Shown here piece by piece: positions 17,289-27,100 of a stretch of 64,000 bases of DNA. Position 1 is the first letter of the stretch; the number at the start of each line of letters is the position of its first letter. The DNA is from a virus. The DNA lies in the IMG/VR virus record IMGVR_UViG_3300009502_000024, positions 32,642 through 96,641 of that record, one strand, 5' to 3'. The notes beneath the pieces were generated by a model. The model saw only the letters and a list, made by a program, of their open reading frames with translations, searched no databases and was not told the DNA's origin. The translations under genes and the position numbers were made by a program.

Positions 17289-20030
17289 ATGAGTTTGTTA
17301 TCATCATTTGGGAAGCAAGGCGAGACGCTCGGGTTGCTTACCCTTAAAGCGGACATCGAAGATACAGCACAGCTATCTAAATATTTCGCATTGACGGAGT
17401 TTGACCCTGTTTTTACCGCAGGGAAAAACTCCGTTGCTTTTAATGGATCTAATCTGTTAAAGGATAAATCCGAGGTTAAAGTCGAATGTATAGATTCTCA
17501 TGGCAATTCCTTATATATGGAAAATGCCAGAGCAATCAATTCACAGTTCACGGATGCGTCCAAATTTGTTTTAGCGGTTCATATCTATGAGGAAGTTTAT
17601 AATGGACCAGGAAAATTAATCCTTGTAGGAACTACCGTTCGAGGAGAAATCGTCAGATGGATAGGAAACATCACTATAGATAAAACCCTCGATAATAGTT
17701 CTAAAGTCAGATTTTATTATAAACCCACACTGGAAATCCGTCCTTTATTATATCCACTTATAGATACAGGAGTGGCTCAAACAATTTATCCTCCCCTTCC
17801 GGCCACAAGAGGCGCAACTGCAATTGCAACTATAACAGGCAAAATCGAGCATATAGAAATTACTATCGGAGGAAGGGACTATACATATGCGCAGGTTGGA
17901 CTTAAGCGTGGTCCATTCTATACACAGTGGGTCAGTGCAGATGTGGTGGTAGATATACATGGAAGTATTATATCCCTTGTTATAACCGGACAGATGCCAC
18001 CATGGGAAGGTGTGGTGGAAAGAATAGAAATAAAAGGAGATGGATATGGTGCATTTGGAACTCCAGTCAAGTTAAATCAAGTTGCGTCTATTATTTTGCA
18101 AGATGGCGGAATAGGATATACGTATAACCCTGTAGTTACAATTACCGGAGTTGCTGGAACTGGAGCAACAGCAACCGCAACTGTATTTAACAGCGTCGTA
18201 ACTTCTGTTGAACTCACAAATTCAGGGTCTGGATATACCGCCATTCCTACTGTTAATTTTGAGGTTCCTCCTTATGTTCCCCCGGCGATATTAAATGTTC
18301 CAGTATCTTTTACTGGAAGTTTTTATACGTATGCAACTAATCCGCTTAGAGATGCGGATAAGTTCACACTTAATGCTAAACAAACGGAGGTTGATTATCG
18401 TCTAATATTATCTGGATCAACCGATGATTTTAAATTAGATTCGCCGACATTTCCTTCTAATTCATTTAATAGTCAAATGGAAGGACAGACTATTAATTTA
18501 AATATAAGTGAAATTTTACTTCCCTTTTCTTATCAAACAGTATCCTCAAGTATAACCCAATCTTTTACAATTAAAAAAGTAAAGGACAATAAAACCATTC
18601 AATTATCGGAACCCTTTTATTATGCGGATGGAAAAAATGAATTTGTTGCTCATATTACTAAAGGAACATTCAATTGTTTATATGACTATGTTTTATATAA
18701 CACAAACCCAGATTCTGTAAAAAAAATAAAAACATCTCCAACTGAAACAGTAAATGTTGAAGAATCTCACGCCGAAATTACGTATAGAAATCTCCGAACT
18801 TATTCGGGATTTGTAGCTCGACATAAATTATATCGAAAAAGCGCATTTGCTCCGGGCGATTTTCAATTAATTTCAGATGAATTATTAGGATCATTAGAGT
18901 TATTACAAGACACGGTGACTTTTAATAAATTTTATGATAGAATGGGAGTATTTTATAATCAACTTCATGTTGACAAATATTGGTTTACCAGTTCAAACGC
19001 TATAAGTGTTCAAGCACAATCTTCTCCTCTTAATTCAATGAAGATTTCGGGAAGTACTCCAACCACGTTTGATGGTCATCAATATGTTATCATAAAAAAT
19101 GATTCTACCGGTGGTATTAATGATAATATATATTATCCTTACAACGAAATAGAATTTAATCGACAATCGGGATCATCCTACAATGCTAATTTTGTACCTC
19201 TTAAGAAAGACGCACTATATGCACTTTCTTTTAATGTGACAATGGAAAAAGAGGCATTGGATACAACTGCCAATGTTGCATTCTATTTTACTAGTTCCAT
19301 TCCCAGTATAAAGTTAGAAAAATCATATGAATCCCCACACGGATTGAAATTAGGAGCGGTATCTACAACAGATAAAACTGCCATAAAATATTTTACGGAT
19401 AAACAAGTATTATATTTTACTCCAACTAATGATTATTATGGAACTTTAGTAGTAATACCATATCATTGCAATGTTATATTATCGGATATTTCTTTAAAAT
19501 TGTATGGAGATCATGGGTTTTCTCCGGATATTCTTTTTATTAGAATACCGTTTCCGTTAAAAGTCGCAAATGAAGCATTTAACTTGAAAGCGGAGTTATT
19601 AGATATTAATTCTAATGTGGTTTTTTCTAACATTACATCAACCCAAACGTTTGATACAATTGGCGCTAGTTTGAATGGGGCTGGAGTTAGTAATTTAAAC
19701 GCCGTCATTTCAGTTGTACCAACGGACGGCACAACGCCCCCCACGGTTGTAGTTACAGGAACCCCATATCTCCCAGATTTAGCCGCTGCTACGGATCTTA
19801 TTAGATTTGTTGGATGGCACATTCCAACCGATGTAGGAGAAAAAGGAAAACTGTGCTATACCAATGTATCTCAATTATTTATTGATTCAGACGAATATAT
19901 TGTATTAAATTCGTATGAAAGTGGAATAGAACATATTGCGAAATCCGTGGCAGTTAGATATGACTTTTCTGTCGGCCAAGGTCGCAAAATCGTGGTTAAT
20001 ACTCTTGGAGTTAAAGAATCGTTCCCGTAA
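17289..20030 (+). CDS. large virion structural protein
   Basis: 913 residues, beta-rich, no membrane segment. Three copies of a short repeat around residues 200-330 carry the pattern G-(R/I/S)-(D/G)-Y-T-x-x-x-V (for example GGIGYTYNPVVTITG and GSGYTAIPTVNF), which is common in phage surface proteins. Remaining parts are rich in Ser, Thr, Asn and aromatic residues. It lies between the recombination gene and the packaging genes. Probably a tail or fibre component. Confidence 0.55.
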   Translation: MSLLSSFGKQGETLGLLTLKADIEDTAQLSKYFALTEFDPVFTAGKNSVAFNGSNLLKDKSEVKVECIDSHGNSLYMENARAINSQFTDASKFVLAVHIYEEVYNGPGKLILVGTTVRGEIVRWIGNITIDKTLDNSSKVRFYYKPTLEIRPLLYPLIDTGVAQTIYPPLPATRGATAIATITGKIEHIEITIGGRDYTYAQVGLKRGPFYTQWVSADVVVDIHGSIISLVITGQMPPWEGVVERIEIKGDGYGAFGTPVKLNQVASIILQDGGIGYTYNPVVTITGVAGTGATATATVFNSVVTSVELTNSGSGYTAIPTVNFEVPPYVPPAILNVPVSFTGSFYTYATNPLRDADKFTLNAKQTEVDYRLILSGSTDDFKLDSPTFPSNSFNSQMEGQTINLNISEILLPFSYQTVSSSITQSFTIKKVKDNKTIQLSEPFYYADGKNEFVAHITKGTFNCLYDYVLYNTNPDSVKKIKTSPTETVNVEESHAEITYRNLRTYSGFVARHKLYRKSAFAPGDFQLISDELLGSLELLQDTVTFNKFYDRMGVFYNQLHVDKYWFTSSNAISVQAQSSPLNSMKISGSTPTTFDGHQYVIIKNDSTGGINDNIYYPYNEIEFNRQSGSSYNANFVPLKKDALYALSFNVTMEKEALDTTANVAFYFTSSIPSIKLEKSYESPHGLKLGAVSTTDKTAIKYFTDKQVLYFTPTNDYYGTLVVIPYHCNVILSDISLKLYGDHGFSPDILFIRIPFPLKVANEAFNLKAELLDINSNVVFSNITSTQTFDTIGASLNGAGVSNLNAVISVVPTDGTTPPTVVVTGTPYLPDLAAATDLIRFVGWHIPTDVGEKGKLCYTNVSQLFIDSDEYIVLNSYESGIEHIAKSVAVRYDFSVGQGRKIVVNTLGVKESFP

Positions 20031-20039
20031 ATATTTATA
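20031..20039 (+). promoter_or_regulatory. ATATTTATA motif, putative late promoter
   Basis: Exact nonamer beginning at the base after the structural gene's stop, ahead of the HTH gene and the terminase genes. Confidence 0.4.
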
Positions 20040-20091
20040 GAAAAATATAGAAAAATATACTTTTTGAATAAGAATGTTCATATATACTAAT

Positions 20092-20256
20092 ATGAAACTA
20101 TCTCATTGGGCAAAAACTCAAGGCATTACTTACCGGACCGCATGGAATTGGTTTAAAGCAGGGAAAATGCCGGTGAAGACTATTCAAACTAAAACCGGAA
20201 CAATATTGGTTGAAATCTCATCTCCAATTAATTGTATAAAAAAGTCAAAGCCATGA
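20092..20256 (+). CDS. orphan IS607-type MerR-like HTH protein
   Basis: 54 residues from the ATG at 20092. MKLSHWAKTQGITYRTAW, then WFKAGKMP and KTGTILVE, match the N-terminal DNA-binding module of the IS607 TnpA at 36543 (MKLSHWAKEKGILYRTAW). The serine recombinase catalytic domain is absent: the frame ends after KKSKP. Either a remnant of an IS607 transposase or a stand-alone DNA-binding protein kept by the phage. Its place right before the packaging genes leaves a role there possible but unsupported. Confidence 0.55.
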   Translation: MKLSHWAKTQGITYRTAWNWFKAGKMPVKTIQTKTGTILVEISSPINCIKKSKP

Positions 20257-20301
20257 AATCTGAGTTTTGATGATGTAAAATAAGCATATTAAAAAGTAAT
20301 T

Positions 20302-20949
20302 ATGTATAAGAATAAATCGAATATTTCCATAGTAAAATCTTATTTGGCAGGGGAACGTCCATTTGTGAAGGTAGGATATTCCGTACCCGAAATTAAACGA
20401 GAAATCGGTTCTACCTGGGTTGATAATCAGGATGTAAAATGGGAACAAAAAGATGGATATAAAACCCGAATCAATGAACAAGCTAATATGATTAAAGCGG
20501 CAATGAAACGAAAATGCAAATGTGGACAGGAAATTCAATATGGAAGTAGATTGGATGAAGTATTCTTTTCTAAAACAGGTAAATGCTTTGATTGTATTAT
20601 TAAAGAAGAAACCGAATACCGAGTTTTAGGAGTCTATCCTCAATACGAAGCTTTCAAACTTCTATCGAATTATTTAGGATTTTTAGAAGATATGAAACAG
20701 AAAATTGAAGATAGTATAAAATATTTTCAAACAGAAGATGGAACTTTGCAAATCTTATGTAATAGTGAAGGATTTTTGGAAAAATTCAAAGGAATAAATA
20801 CCGAAGAATTATTGGTTTCTGCTAAAAATGATTTGTCCGAAATTACAAAGTTAATTTCAAAAACGTCCAAAGATAAAAAGAAAGCCAAAAAGACATTTAA
20901 TGAGGATTTAAAAAAGACCCGAAAGAATTTAACTTCTAGCATAAAATGA
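20302..20949 (+). CDS. zinc-ribbon protein next to terL (possible small terminase or packaging accessory)
   Basis: 215 residues. Residues 70-98 hold a CKCGQE...CFDC zinc-ribbon-like module. The C-terminal 80 residues are Lys-rich and predicted helical. It overlaps the terL start by 4 nt, a position often held by the small terminase subunit in tailed phages. No small-terminase motif is recognised, so the role is inferred from position only. Confidence 0.5.
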   Translation: MYKNKSNISIVKSYLAGERPFVKVGYSVPEIKREIGSTWVDNQDVKWEQKDGYKTRINEQANMIKAAMKRKCKCGQEIQYGSRLDEVFFSKTGKCFDCIIKEETEYRVLGVYPQYEAFKLLSNYLGFLEDMKQKIEDSIKYFQTEDGTLQILCNSEGFLEKFKGINTEELLVSAKNDLSEITKLISKTSKDKKKAKKTFNEDLKKTRKNLTSSIK

Positions 20950-21539
20950 GCGATAATACAGTAAAAAGATCTCTTCAAGAGATCATTAAAGAAGAATATA
21001 AAAAATGCTTAATAGATCCGGTATATTTCATGCGGAAATATGTCAAAATTCAGCATCCTATTCGTGGAACTATAGCGTTCGATCTTTATCCGTTTCAAGC
21101 ATCTACGCTGAAAGATTTTGCCGATAATGATTTCAGCATCGTATTGAAATCTCGCCAAATGGGAATATCCACACTAGTAGCGGCATATTCTCTGTGGCTT
21201 ATGATTTTTCATAAAGATAAAAATGTACTTATCATTTCTATTAAACAAGACGTATCTAAAGAAATTGTATCAAAAATTCGATTTGCAAATGATAATCTTC
21301 CGTCTTGGATGAGGGTAGAATGCAAAGAAGATAATCGACTATCACTTAAATTAGCCAATGGATCACAAGTATCAGCGGTCTCATCTGCTACAACCGCAGG
21401 GAGATCCGCAGCACTTAGTCTTTTAGTTTTAGATGAATGTTGCGAAAAATCTACAGTGGTGTATATTCGAAACAAGAAAACCGGCGAAACAAAACCGGTA
21501 AAAATTGGTGAATTATATGAATCAAATATATACGTGTAA
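20946..21539 (+). CDS. terL: terminase large subunit, N-terminal part with N-intein fragment
   Basis: 197 residues. Residues 1-164 are the N-terminal ATPase part of a gp17-like packaging motor: LYPFQASTLK, Walker A-like SRQMGIST and Walker B LLVLDE. The sequence then turns into an intein N-fragment starting at Cys (codon 21438-21440) and stops after 33 residues. The remaining intein and terminase are encoded at 22950-27086, after an endonuclease gene. A full motor therefore needs protein trans-splicing, joining VLDE to CAFIEK; T4 gp17 reads IEDCAFI at this place. No frameshift can restore the frame, because the intervening gene is complete. Confidence 0.85.
   Translation: MSDNTVKRSLQEIIKEEYKKCLIDPVYFMRKYVKIQHPIRGTIAFDLYPFQASTLKDFADNDFSIVLKSRQMGISTLVAAYSLWLMIFHKDKNVLIISIKQDVSKEIVSKIRFANDNLPSWMRVECKEDNRLSLKLANGSQVSAVSSATTAGRSAALSLLVLDECCEKSTVVYIRNKKTGETKPVKIGELYESNIYV
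21438..21536 (+). other. split intein, N-fragment (IntN, 33 residues)
   Basis: Begins with the splice-junction Cys (CCEKSTVVYIRN) directly after the Walker B Glu and contains block A and the following KIGEL segment. It lacks block B, which lies in the C-fragment. Such a short N-fragment is the atypical split known from TerL inteins like AceL-TerL (about 25 residues). Confidence 0.8.
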
Positions 21540-22953
21540 ACTGGATAATAAAGAATGCAAATCGCAGTCAGAATTTGTGGTTCATTTGAAAAAATGTCAT
21601 GGATTTAATACGAAAAGTTATTATGATTCGGTGATTAAACCCGGATTAAATGGGAAATGTTTAAATTGTACAAAAGATACGATTTTTTTAGGATTGCGGG
21701 AGGGATATCAAAAATTTTGTTCTAATAAATGCCGCAGTGAATATTTTAAAAATCACAAGGAGTTGCAAGAGTTACGAACACAAAAAATAAAAAAAACTAA
21801 GTTAGAAAAATATGGAGACGAAAATTATAATAATGTAGATAAAATGCAGAAAACATGTTTGAAAAAATATGGGAAAATAACAGCTACTGGCACCGAAGAA
21901 TATAATAAAAAACATCGTGAAACTTGTTTAAAGAGATATGGAGTGGAACATCATGCTCAATCCGACGAAGTAAAAAATAAGTCTAAACAGACATGTTTAA
22001 ATCATTATGGAGTGGAATATACGTTACAATCAAAGGAAATAAGAGATAGGATAGATAATACTGTTAATGAAAAATATGGCGGATATACATTGGCATCGAA
22101 GACATTATCGGAGAAAATGAAAAATACAATGATAGAGAAGTATGGCGTGGAAAATGCGCTACAAAGTGATGTCATAAAAGAAAAGCAACGGGCAACCAAT
22201 CGGGAGAGATATGGAGCATCTGTGCCAACTCAAAATAAAGATGTTATTTTAAAAATGAAGAAAAGTAACATAAAAAAATATGGAATTGAGAATACTTTTA
22301 ATCTTATACAGACAAAAAACACTTTTCTGGAAAAATATAACGTTATAAACCCATCTCAAATACCGGCAGTTCAAGAAAAAATTAAGGAAACGTGTCTGGA
22401 GAAATATGGTAGTAATACTTTTTTTGCCTCGGATTATGCAAAGGAAAAAATTAAAAATACATGCATGGAACGATATGGAGTGTCCTGTGTTTTATTGCTC
22501 CCCGAAATAAAAGAAAAATCGAAGCAAACCAACATTTTAAAGTATGGAGTTGCACACCCAATGCAAAATTCAATAATTAGAAACAAAGTAATGTCGGCTA
22601 TAAATAGAAAGTCGTATAAATTACAACAATATATGACCATTTTTAACGATAATATTGTATATCAATCTCTTCCGGAACTTGCATTTATTAAGCTGTGCGA
22701 ATCGAGGGGACTTCGAATTTTAAATGGACCGGTTTTACCGTATATTTTAGATGAAAAAAACAGAATGTATTATTCAGACTTTTTAATTTCCGACACGAAA
22801 AGTCAGCGAATAGTAGAAATTAAAAGAAAGCATGAATGGTGGTTTTCCGGATTAAAATCGGGAGAAATTAAAGCAAAAACGAAATGCGCAATAAAATTCA
22901 GTAAAGAAAATGGATATTTGCCGTATAAAATCATTTTCGAAAATAAGATATGA
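21517..22953 (+). CDS. free-standing Vsr-like homing endonuclease with 12 repeats, inside the split intein
   Basis: 478 residues from the ATG at 21517. Residues 1-85 carry Cys/His zinc-binding pairs (KECKSQSEF...HLKKCH, GKCLNC...FCSNKC). Then come 12 tandem units of about 23 residues with the pattern T-C-L-x-K-Y-G-V-x-x-x-x-Q-S-x-x-(I/V)-K-x-K. The C-terminal 100 residues hold a Vsr/PD-(D/E)xK-like nuclease (YYSDFLISD, RIVEIKRKHEWW). It overlaps the upstream frame by 23 nt and the downstream start by 4 nt (ATGA). Position and family match endonucleases in phage genes fractured by split inteins. It probably cuts intein-free terL alleles. Confidence 0.75.
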   Translation: MNQIYTCKLDNKECKSQSEFVVHLKKCHGFNTKSYYDSVIKPGLNGKCLNCTKDTIFLGLREGYQKFCSNKCRSEYFKNHKELQELRTQKIKKTKLEKYGDENYNNVDKMQKTCLKKYGKITATGTEEYNKKHRETCLKRYGVEHHAQSDEVKNKSKQTCLNHYGVEYTLQSKEIRDRIDNTVNEKYGGYTLASKTLSEKMKNTMIEKYGVENALQSDVIKEKQRATNRERYGASVPTQNKDVILKMKKSNIKKYGIENTFNLIQTKNTFLEKYNVINPSQIPAVQEKIKETCLEKYGSNTFFASDYAKEKIKNTCMERYGVSCVLLLPEIKEKSKQTNILKYGVAHPMQNSIIRNKVMSAINRKSYKLQQYMTIFNDNIVYQSLPELAFIKLCESRGLRILNGPVLPYILDEKNRMYYSDFLISDTKSQRIVEIKRKHEWWFSGLKSGEIKAKTKCAIKFSKENGYLPYKIIFENKI

Positions 22954-23285
22954 GCAATTTTAAAAAAATATCGGATTGGGAAGTATTAACTCCAAATGGG
23001 TGGAGCGAGTTTAAAGGGGTTCAGGTTCGTCAAAAAGATTGTTATATTAAAATGGTATTTGATGATGGAACAATTTTAGAATGTTCGGAAAATCATAAAA
23101 TTAAATTATTAAATGGTAAATTTGAATATGTTAAAAACATTGAACTTGGCACTTCGATTTTAGCATTAAATGGAAATAAAATTTTAGTATCTAAAGAGAA
23201 GATTGATGGGGAAATTGATTTATATGATTTGATAGAAGTGAAGAAAAACCGGGAATTTTATTCCAACGATATTTTATCAAGTAAT
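22950..23285 (+). other. split intein, C-fragment (IntC, 112 residues)
   Basis: The fragment starts with its own ATG. It holds EVLTPNGWSEFKGVQ, block B (DGTILECSENHKIKL), block F (LYDLIEVKKNREFYSND) and block G ending LSSN before the +1 Cys. Layout and length match the C-fragment of AceL-TerL-type inteins. Confidence 0.8.
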
Positions 23286-26200
23286 TGTGCATTTATTGAA
23301 AAGGCGGAAGAGATTTGGGCGGCAGCCCAGCCCACACTATCTTGTTTAGATAAAAATACACTTATTTTATCCGACATGGGTTTAATTCGTTTGGAAACTT
23401 TTATTAATAGCTCAACTAAACTGGAATTTAATCCTGTAAATATAAAAACACATGATGGCGATAATATGGTTGATGTTTCTTCTTTTTATAAATCCGAAAA
23501 ATCGGATTTATATGAAGTGGAATTTGAAAGTGGTGGCAAGATTGTTGGAACCGAGAATCATCCATTAATGACAAAAAGCGGGTGGAAAACTATTGGGGAT
23601 TTAAACGAAAATGAGGATGCTGTTTTATGTAAATATTCTCAAAATGTTTTTGGTTCATCTATAGATTATACTAAATTCAATCCCAATATTAGGAAGGATG
23701 CTATTGTTTATAAATTCTCCAATGAAGAAATTGCTTATTTGTGCGGGATTTGGACCGCTGAAGGTCACATTTGTAAAAAAACAGTTGGGATTACTAACAC
23801 AGATAAAGAAATAACCGATTGGTTAAAAGAAAAAGGATTTAAATGTTATGATGATAGACATTATTATTTAAGTTCGGGTTGGGTGGTTAATCTTTTAAAA
23901 TGGATAGGATGTGAAGGAACGGCTCATACAAAACGAATTCCGGAACGAATTCTTGCGGCATCCCAAGAAGAACAAATTGCGTTTCTTCAAGGATTGTTTG
24001 ATGGAGATGGTTGTTCATTAGGTTCCAAAGGAATTAAACTTACATCGGGTTCATATGAACTGCTTTCTAATGTGAGAGTTGTTCTATTGAATATGGGAAT
24101 AAATTCTTATATACGAAATGCAGTATGGAAATCAACAAAATCCACGGTTATTAAAGATAAAACTAGAATTTTCAGTGGGTATGAATTACATATTGGAGGT
24201 TTTGACGCCCATTCATTTTATTCTACAATTGGGTTTAGAATTAAAAGAAAACAACTTGGCTGGCAAAAGTTATCAAGAAAATCTATTAAACGGATTTTTC
24301 CAGATAAGACAATCGTTAAAAACTTAATTCTTGAAAGTGGGATGTCGGTTAGAAAATTTTCAAAAAAACACAAGTGTTATTATGATAGATATTTATGGTA
24401 TGAAGGAAAGGGATTAAGCATTACATCTGTTGAAACTTTGTTAGATGTAATGAATGGATTAAATACTTCCGAAAATTATAAATTATTAAAACAGCAATAT
24501 GACAAAGACATATCAGAATATTATGATAAAGTAGTTTCTATAAAATTCTTAAGAAATGATTATAGTTATGATTTAAGAGTTCCTTCAACCGAAAAGTTCC
24601 TTGCTAATGGTTATATAAACCATAATACTGGTGGTAAAGCTATTTTATTATCATGCGTAACAAAAGATACTATGGTGTTATCTTCAAACGGAATCTCGGA
24701 GATGGAAGATTTTATTGATACTTCAAAAACAGGGGGGTATCAGAGAAATGATTATGGGATTCTAGGAGTTGATAAAATAAGATACAGTAATTTAATATAT
24801 AACAATGGCATTCAAGATACTTTAAAAATTAAAACCAAATTTTCGGAATTAGAATGCACAAAAAATCATAAATTGTGGGCATTTAAAAAAGACACAAATT
24901 CATTTGGATGGTATAAAAGTGAAGAATTGGGAATAGGAGATTTCCTTTCAATGCAGATTGGTATGAATATTTGGGGAGATTATTGTAAATTAAACGGATT
25001 TAAACCATCCACTTCGAATAAAATTCATTCTCCTTTTTGTCCAACCGAAATAACTACAAACCTTGCATATTTGTTTGGTTTATATATTGCGGAAGGCAGT
25101 TCATACAAAGTAAAAAATAAATTGGGAGAAATGGTTGGAGGCTCAATAACTATAACATGTGGAGATGATATATCTTGGGTGTTTGAAACATTAGGATTAT
25201 TTTATAACTGTTGGGATGGAATACATTATACTGTTTCGAACAAAAACCTACTGGAATTATTTGAGTATGTTGGGTTCGATTTGTCTTTAAAAGCAATAAA
25301 TAAAAAGATACCAAAAAATTTATTGAAAATGAGCCGTGAAAATATACGGTGGATGTTGAAAGGAATATTTGATGGCGATGGGGGTGGAACAAAGAATATC
25401 GTTCAATTAACGTCTACGTCCAAAGAATTAATAAAACAAATTAGGTTTATTTTAATGAATTTTGGAATATTATCCGGAGTGTGTAATCATTCCAAAGAAA
25501 AAATGAACTCTTATCGGGGAAAGATAAAGCATAATAATGGTGCATTGGTTTTAGAAATGAATGGAAGAAATGCTTTAAAATTTTACAATGAGATAGGATT
25601 TAATCTAGAACGGAAACAAAAAAATAAATATAAATTATCTTTATCCAATTTAAAAAGAGCATGTAGTCACGATGTCGTTCCAAATACTTTATCTTTAATT
25701 AAATTATTAATCGATAAAACGTCACTTAATGGAAAAGAACTTTATGAAAAAACGGGATTATTTTTAAATGGATATTTGAATAAAAAAACTCCTTATAAAA
25801 CATCGCACCTTTCACGTCAAGACGTCCTGTTTTTGTATTCGCTTTTTGGGAATTTCCTTTCTGATGTAGAACAAACCAATTGGAATAGAATATTAAAAGA
25901 GAATATCGTATGGTGTGAAATTAAAAATATAGAGTCTTCAAAAAACGAAACTTTCGATTTCTCACTACCACAAAACGATGAGGATTTTTGGTGTCATTCA
26001 GTTATTTATAATGGATTTATTGGTCACCAAACTCCGAATGGCGTGGGTAATTTCTTCCATAAAATGTGGGTTCAAGCTGAAGAAAATAGAAGTAAATTCT
26101 TCCCGATTAAACTTCCATGGCATTTGCATCCGGAACGAGATAAAAATTGGCGAGATGAACAGGATAGAGTTAGTGAAAATTTAAAAAAGACCGCACAGGA

Positions 26201-27086
26201 ATTGGATTGTGATTTTCTGAGTTCTGGAGCGACAGTTATTGATTTGGTTCTGTTGGCATGGTTTAAACAGACCTATATGAAAGATCCGGTGGAGAAACGT
26301 GGAATTGATCAAAATTATTGGATTTGGCAATATCCATCTTACACTACGGATACTAGCTATGCAGTAGCCGCAGATGTGGCAAGGGGCGACGGAGAAGATT
26401 TTTCATCATTTCATGTTTTAAATGTCAAAACAATGGAACAATGTGCTGAATATAAAGGACATATTTCAACTAAAGATTTTGGAAATATGTTGGTTTCGGT
26501 GGCAACCGATTATAATAATGCTTTACTTATTGTAGAACGAGAAGGTCCGGGATGGGCAACTTTACAGCAAATTATTGATAGATCATATCCCAATACCTTT
26601 TATGGATCTTCGGATTTAAAATATGTAGACGTAGAACAACAAATGACCAATAAATATTATACTGAAGACAAGAAATTAGTGCCGGGATTTGCGACTACCC
26701 TTCGAACTCGTCCGACCATTATTTCAAATCTCTGTCAATATTTTGTGGATAAATCCATTACAATATATTCCAAAAGAACTTATTCTGAATTAGAAGTATT
26801 TATTTGGGAAAATCATAAGCCGCAAGCGGCTAGAGGGTATAATGATGATTTAGTTATGGCGCTGGCGATTGGAATCTGGGTAAGGGATACTGCGCTTAGA
26901 CTTCAAATGGAACGAACTAATCTTACTAGAGCAACATTAGATCAAATCGTAGTTAAAAAAACATCCGAAACCCCGATGTACAAAATAGGCCCACAGCGAG
27001 CAAAAGATACATGGTCAATGCCAGTGGGACCAACTAAATCTCCATGGGGCTCAAAAAACGAGTCCCTGACGTGGCTTTTAGATTAA
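22950..27086 (+). CDS. terL: terminase large subunit, C-terminal part with IntC and two further inteins
   Basis: 1378 residues. Order: IntC (1-112), extein CAFIEKAEEIWAAAQPTLS, intein 2 (428 aa), extein TGGKAILLS, intein 3 (459 aa), then the extein from TPNGVGNFF to the end. The C-terminal extein holds the gp17-like nuclease: AADVARGDGEDFS with the first Asp, LLIVEREGPGW with the Glu, and RGYNDDLVMALAIG with the last acidic pair. After splicing the total product would be about 543 residues, similar to T4 gp17 (610). All splice junctions have the needed Cys at the intein start, Asn or Gln at the end and Cys or Thr following. Confidence 0.85.
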   Translation: MSNFKKISDWEVLTPNGWSEFKGVQVRQKDCYIKMVFDDGTILECSENHKIKLLNGKFEYVKNIELGTSILALNGNKILVSKEKIDGEIDLYDLIEVKKNREFYSNDILSSNCAFIEKAEEIWAAAQPTLSCLDKNTLILSDMGLIRLETFINSSTKLEFNPVNIKTHDGDNMVDVSSFYKSEKSDLYEVEFESGGKIVGTENHPLMTKSGWKTIGDLNENEDAVLCKYSQNVFGSSIDYTKFNPNIRKDAIVYKFSNEEIAYLCGIWTAEGHICKKTVGITNTDKEITDWLKEKGFKCYDDRHYYLSSGWVVNLLKWIGCEGTAHTKRIPERILAASQEEQIAFLQGLFDGDGCSLGSKGIKLTSGSYELLSNVRVVLLNMGINSYIRNAVWKSTKSTVIKDKTRIFSGYELHIGGFDAHSFYSTIGFRIKRKQLGWQKLSRKSIKRIFPDKTIVKNLILESGMSVRKFSKKHKCYYDRYLWYEGKGLSITSVETLLDVMNGLNTSENYKLLKQQYDKDISEYYDKVVSIKFLRNDYSYDLRVPSTEKFLANGYINHNTGGKAILLSCVTKDTMVLSSNGISEMEDFIDTSKTGGYQRNDYGILGVDKIRYSNLIYNNGIQDTLKIKTKFSELECTKNHKLWAFKKDTNSFGWYKSEELGIGDFLSMQIGMNIWGDYCKLNGFKPSTSNKIHSPFCPTEITTNLAYLFGLYIAEGSSYKVKNKLGEMVGGSITITCGDDISWVFETLGLFYNCWDGIHYTVSNKNLLELFEYVGFDLSLKAINKKIPKNLLKMSRENIRWMLKGIFDGDGGGTKNIVQLTSTSKELIKQIRFILMNFGILSGVCNHSKEKMNSYRGKIKHNNGALVLEMNGRNALKFYNEIGFNLERKQKNKYKLSLSNLKRACSHDVVPNTLSLIKLLIDKTSLNGKELYEKTGLFLNGYLNKKTPYKTSHLSRQDVLFLYSLFGNFLSDVEQTNWNRILKENIVWCEIKNIESSKNETFDFSLPQNDEDFWCHSVIYNGFIGHQTPNGVGNFFHKMWVQAEENRSKFFPIKLPWHLHPERDKNWRDEQDRVSENLKKTAQELDCDFLSSGATVIDLVLLAWFKQTYMKDPVEKRGIDQNYWIWQYPSYTTDTSYAVAADVARGDGEDFSSFHVLNVKTMEQCAEYKGHISTKDFGNMLVSVATDYNNALLIVEREGPGWATLQQIIDRSYPNTFYGSSDLKYVDVEQQMTNKYYTEDKKLVPGFATTLRTRPTIISNLCQYFVDKSITIYSKRTYSELEVFIWENHKPQAARGYNDDLVMALAIGIWVRDTALRLQMERTNLTRATLDQIVVKKTSETPMYKIGPQRAKDTWSMPVGPTKSPWGSKNESLTWLLD
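23343..24626 (+). other. intein 2 of TerL (LAGLIDADG)
   Basis: 428 residues from CLDKNTLIL to GYINHN, followed by Thr. Block B is GGKIVGTENHPLM. Two LAGLIDADG motifs (LCGIWTAEGHI and LQGLFDGDGCS) define a homing endonuclease domain whose acidic residues are intact. Confidence 0.85.
24654..26030 (+). other. intein 3 of TerL (LAGLIDADG, Gln-ending)
   Basis: 459 residues from CVTKDTMVL to GFIGHQ, followed by Thr of the TPNG motif. Block B includes LECTKNHKLW. LAGLIDADG motifs LFGLYIAEGSS and LKGIFDGDGGG are intact. The C-terminal residue is Gln rather than Asn, a known but less common variant. Confidence 0.85.
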
Positions 27087-27091
27087 ATTCG

Positions 27092-27100
27092 CTATTTATA
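27092..27100 (+). promoter_or_regulatory. CTATTTATA motif before the portal gene
   Basis: One-base variant of the ATATTTATA nonamer, 6 nt after the terL stop and 36 nt before the portal ATG. Confidence 0.4.

Noticed and set aside
21438-22953. A frameshift or assembly error as the cause of the broken terL
   Set aside because: The insert is a complete gene of a known endonuclease family, and both intein fragments begin and end at sensible points, matching natural split TerL inteins.
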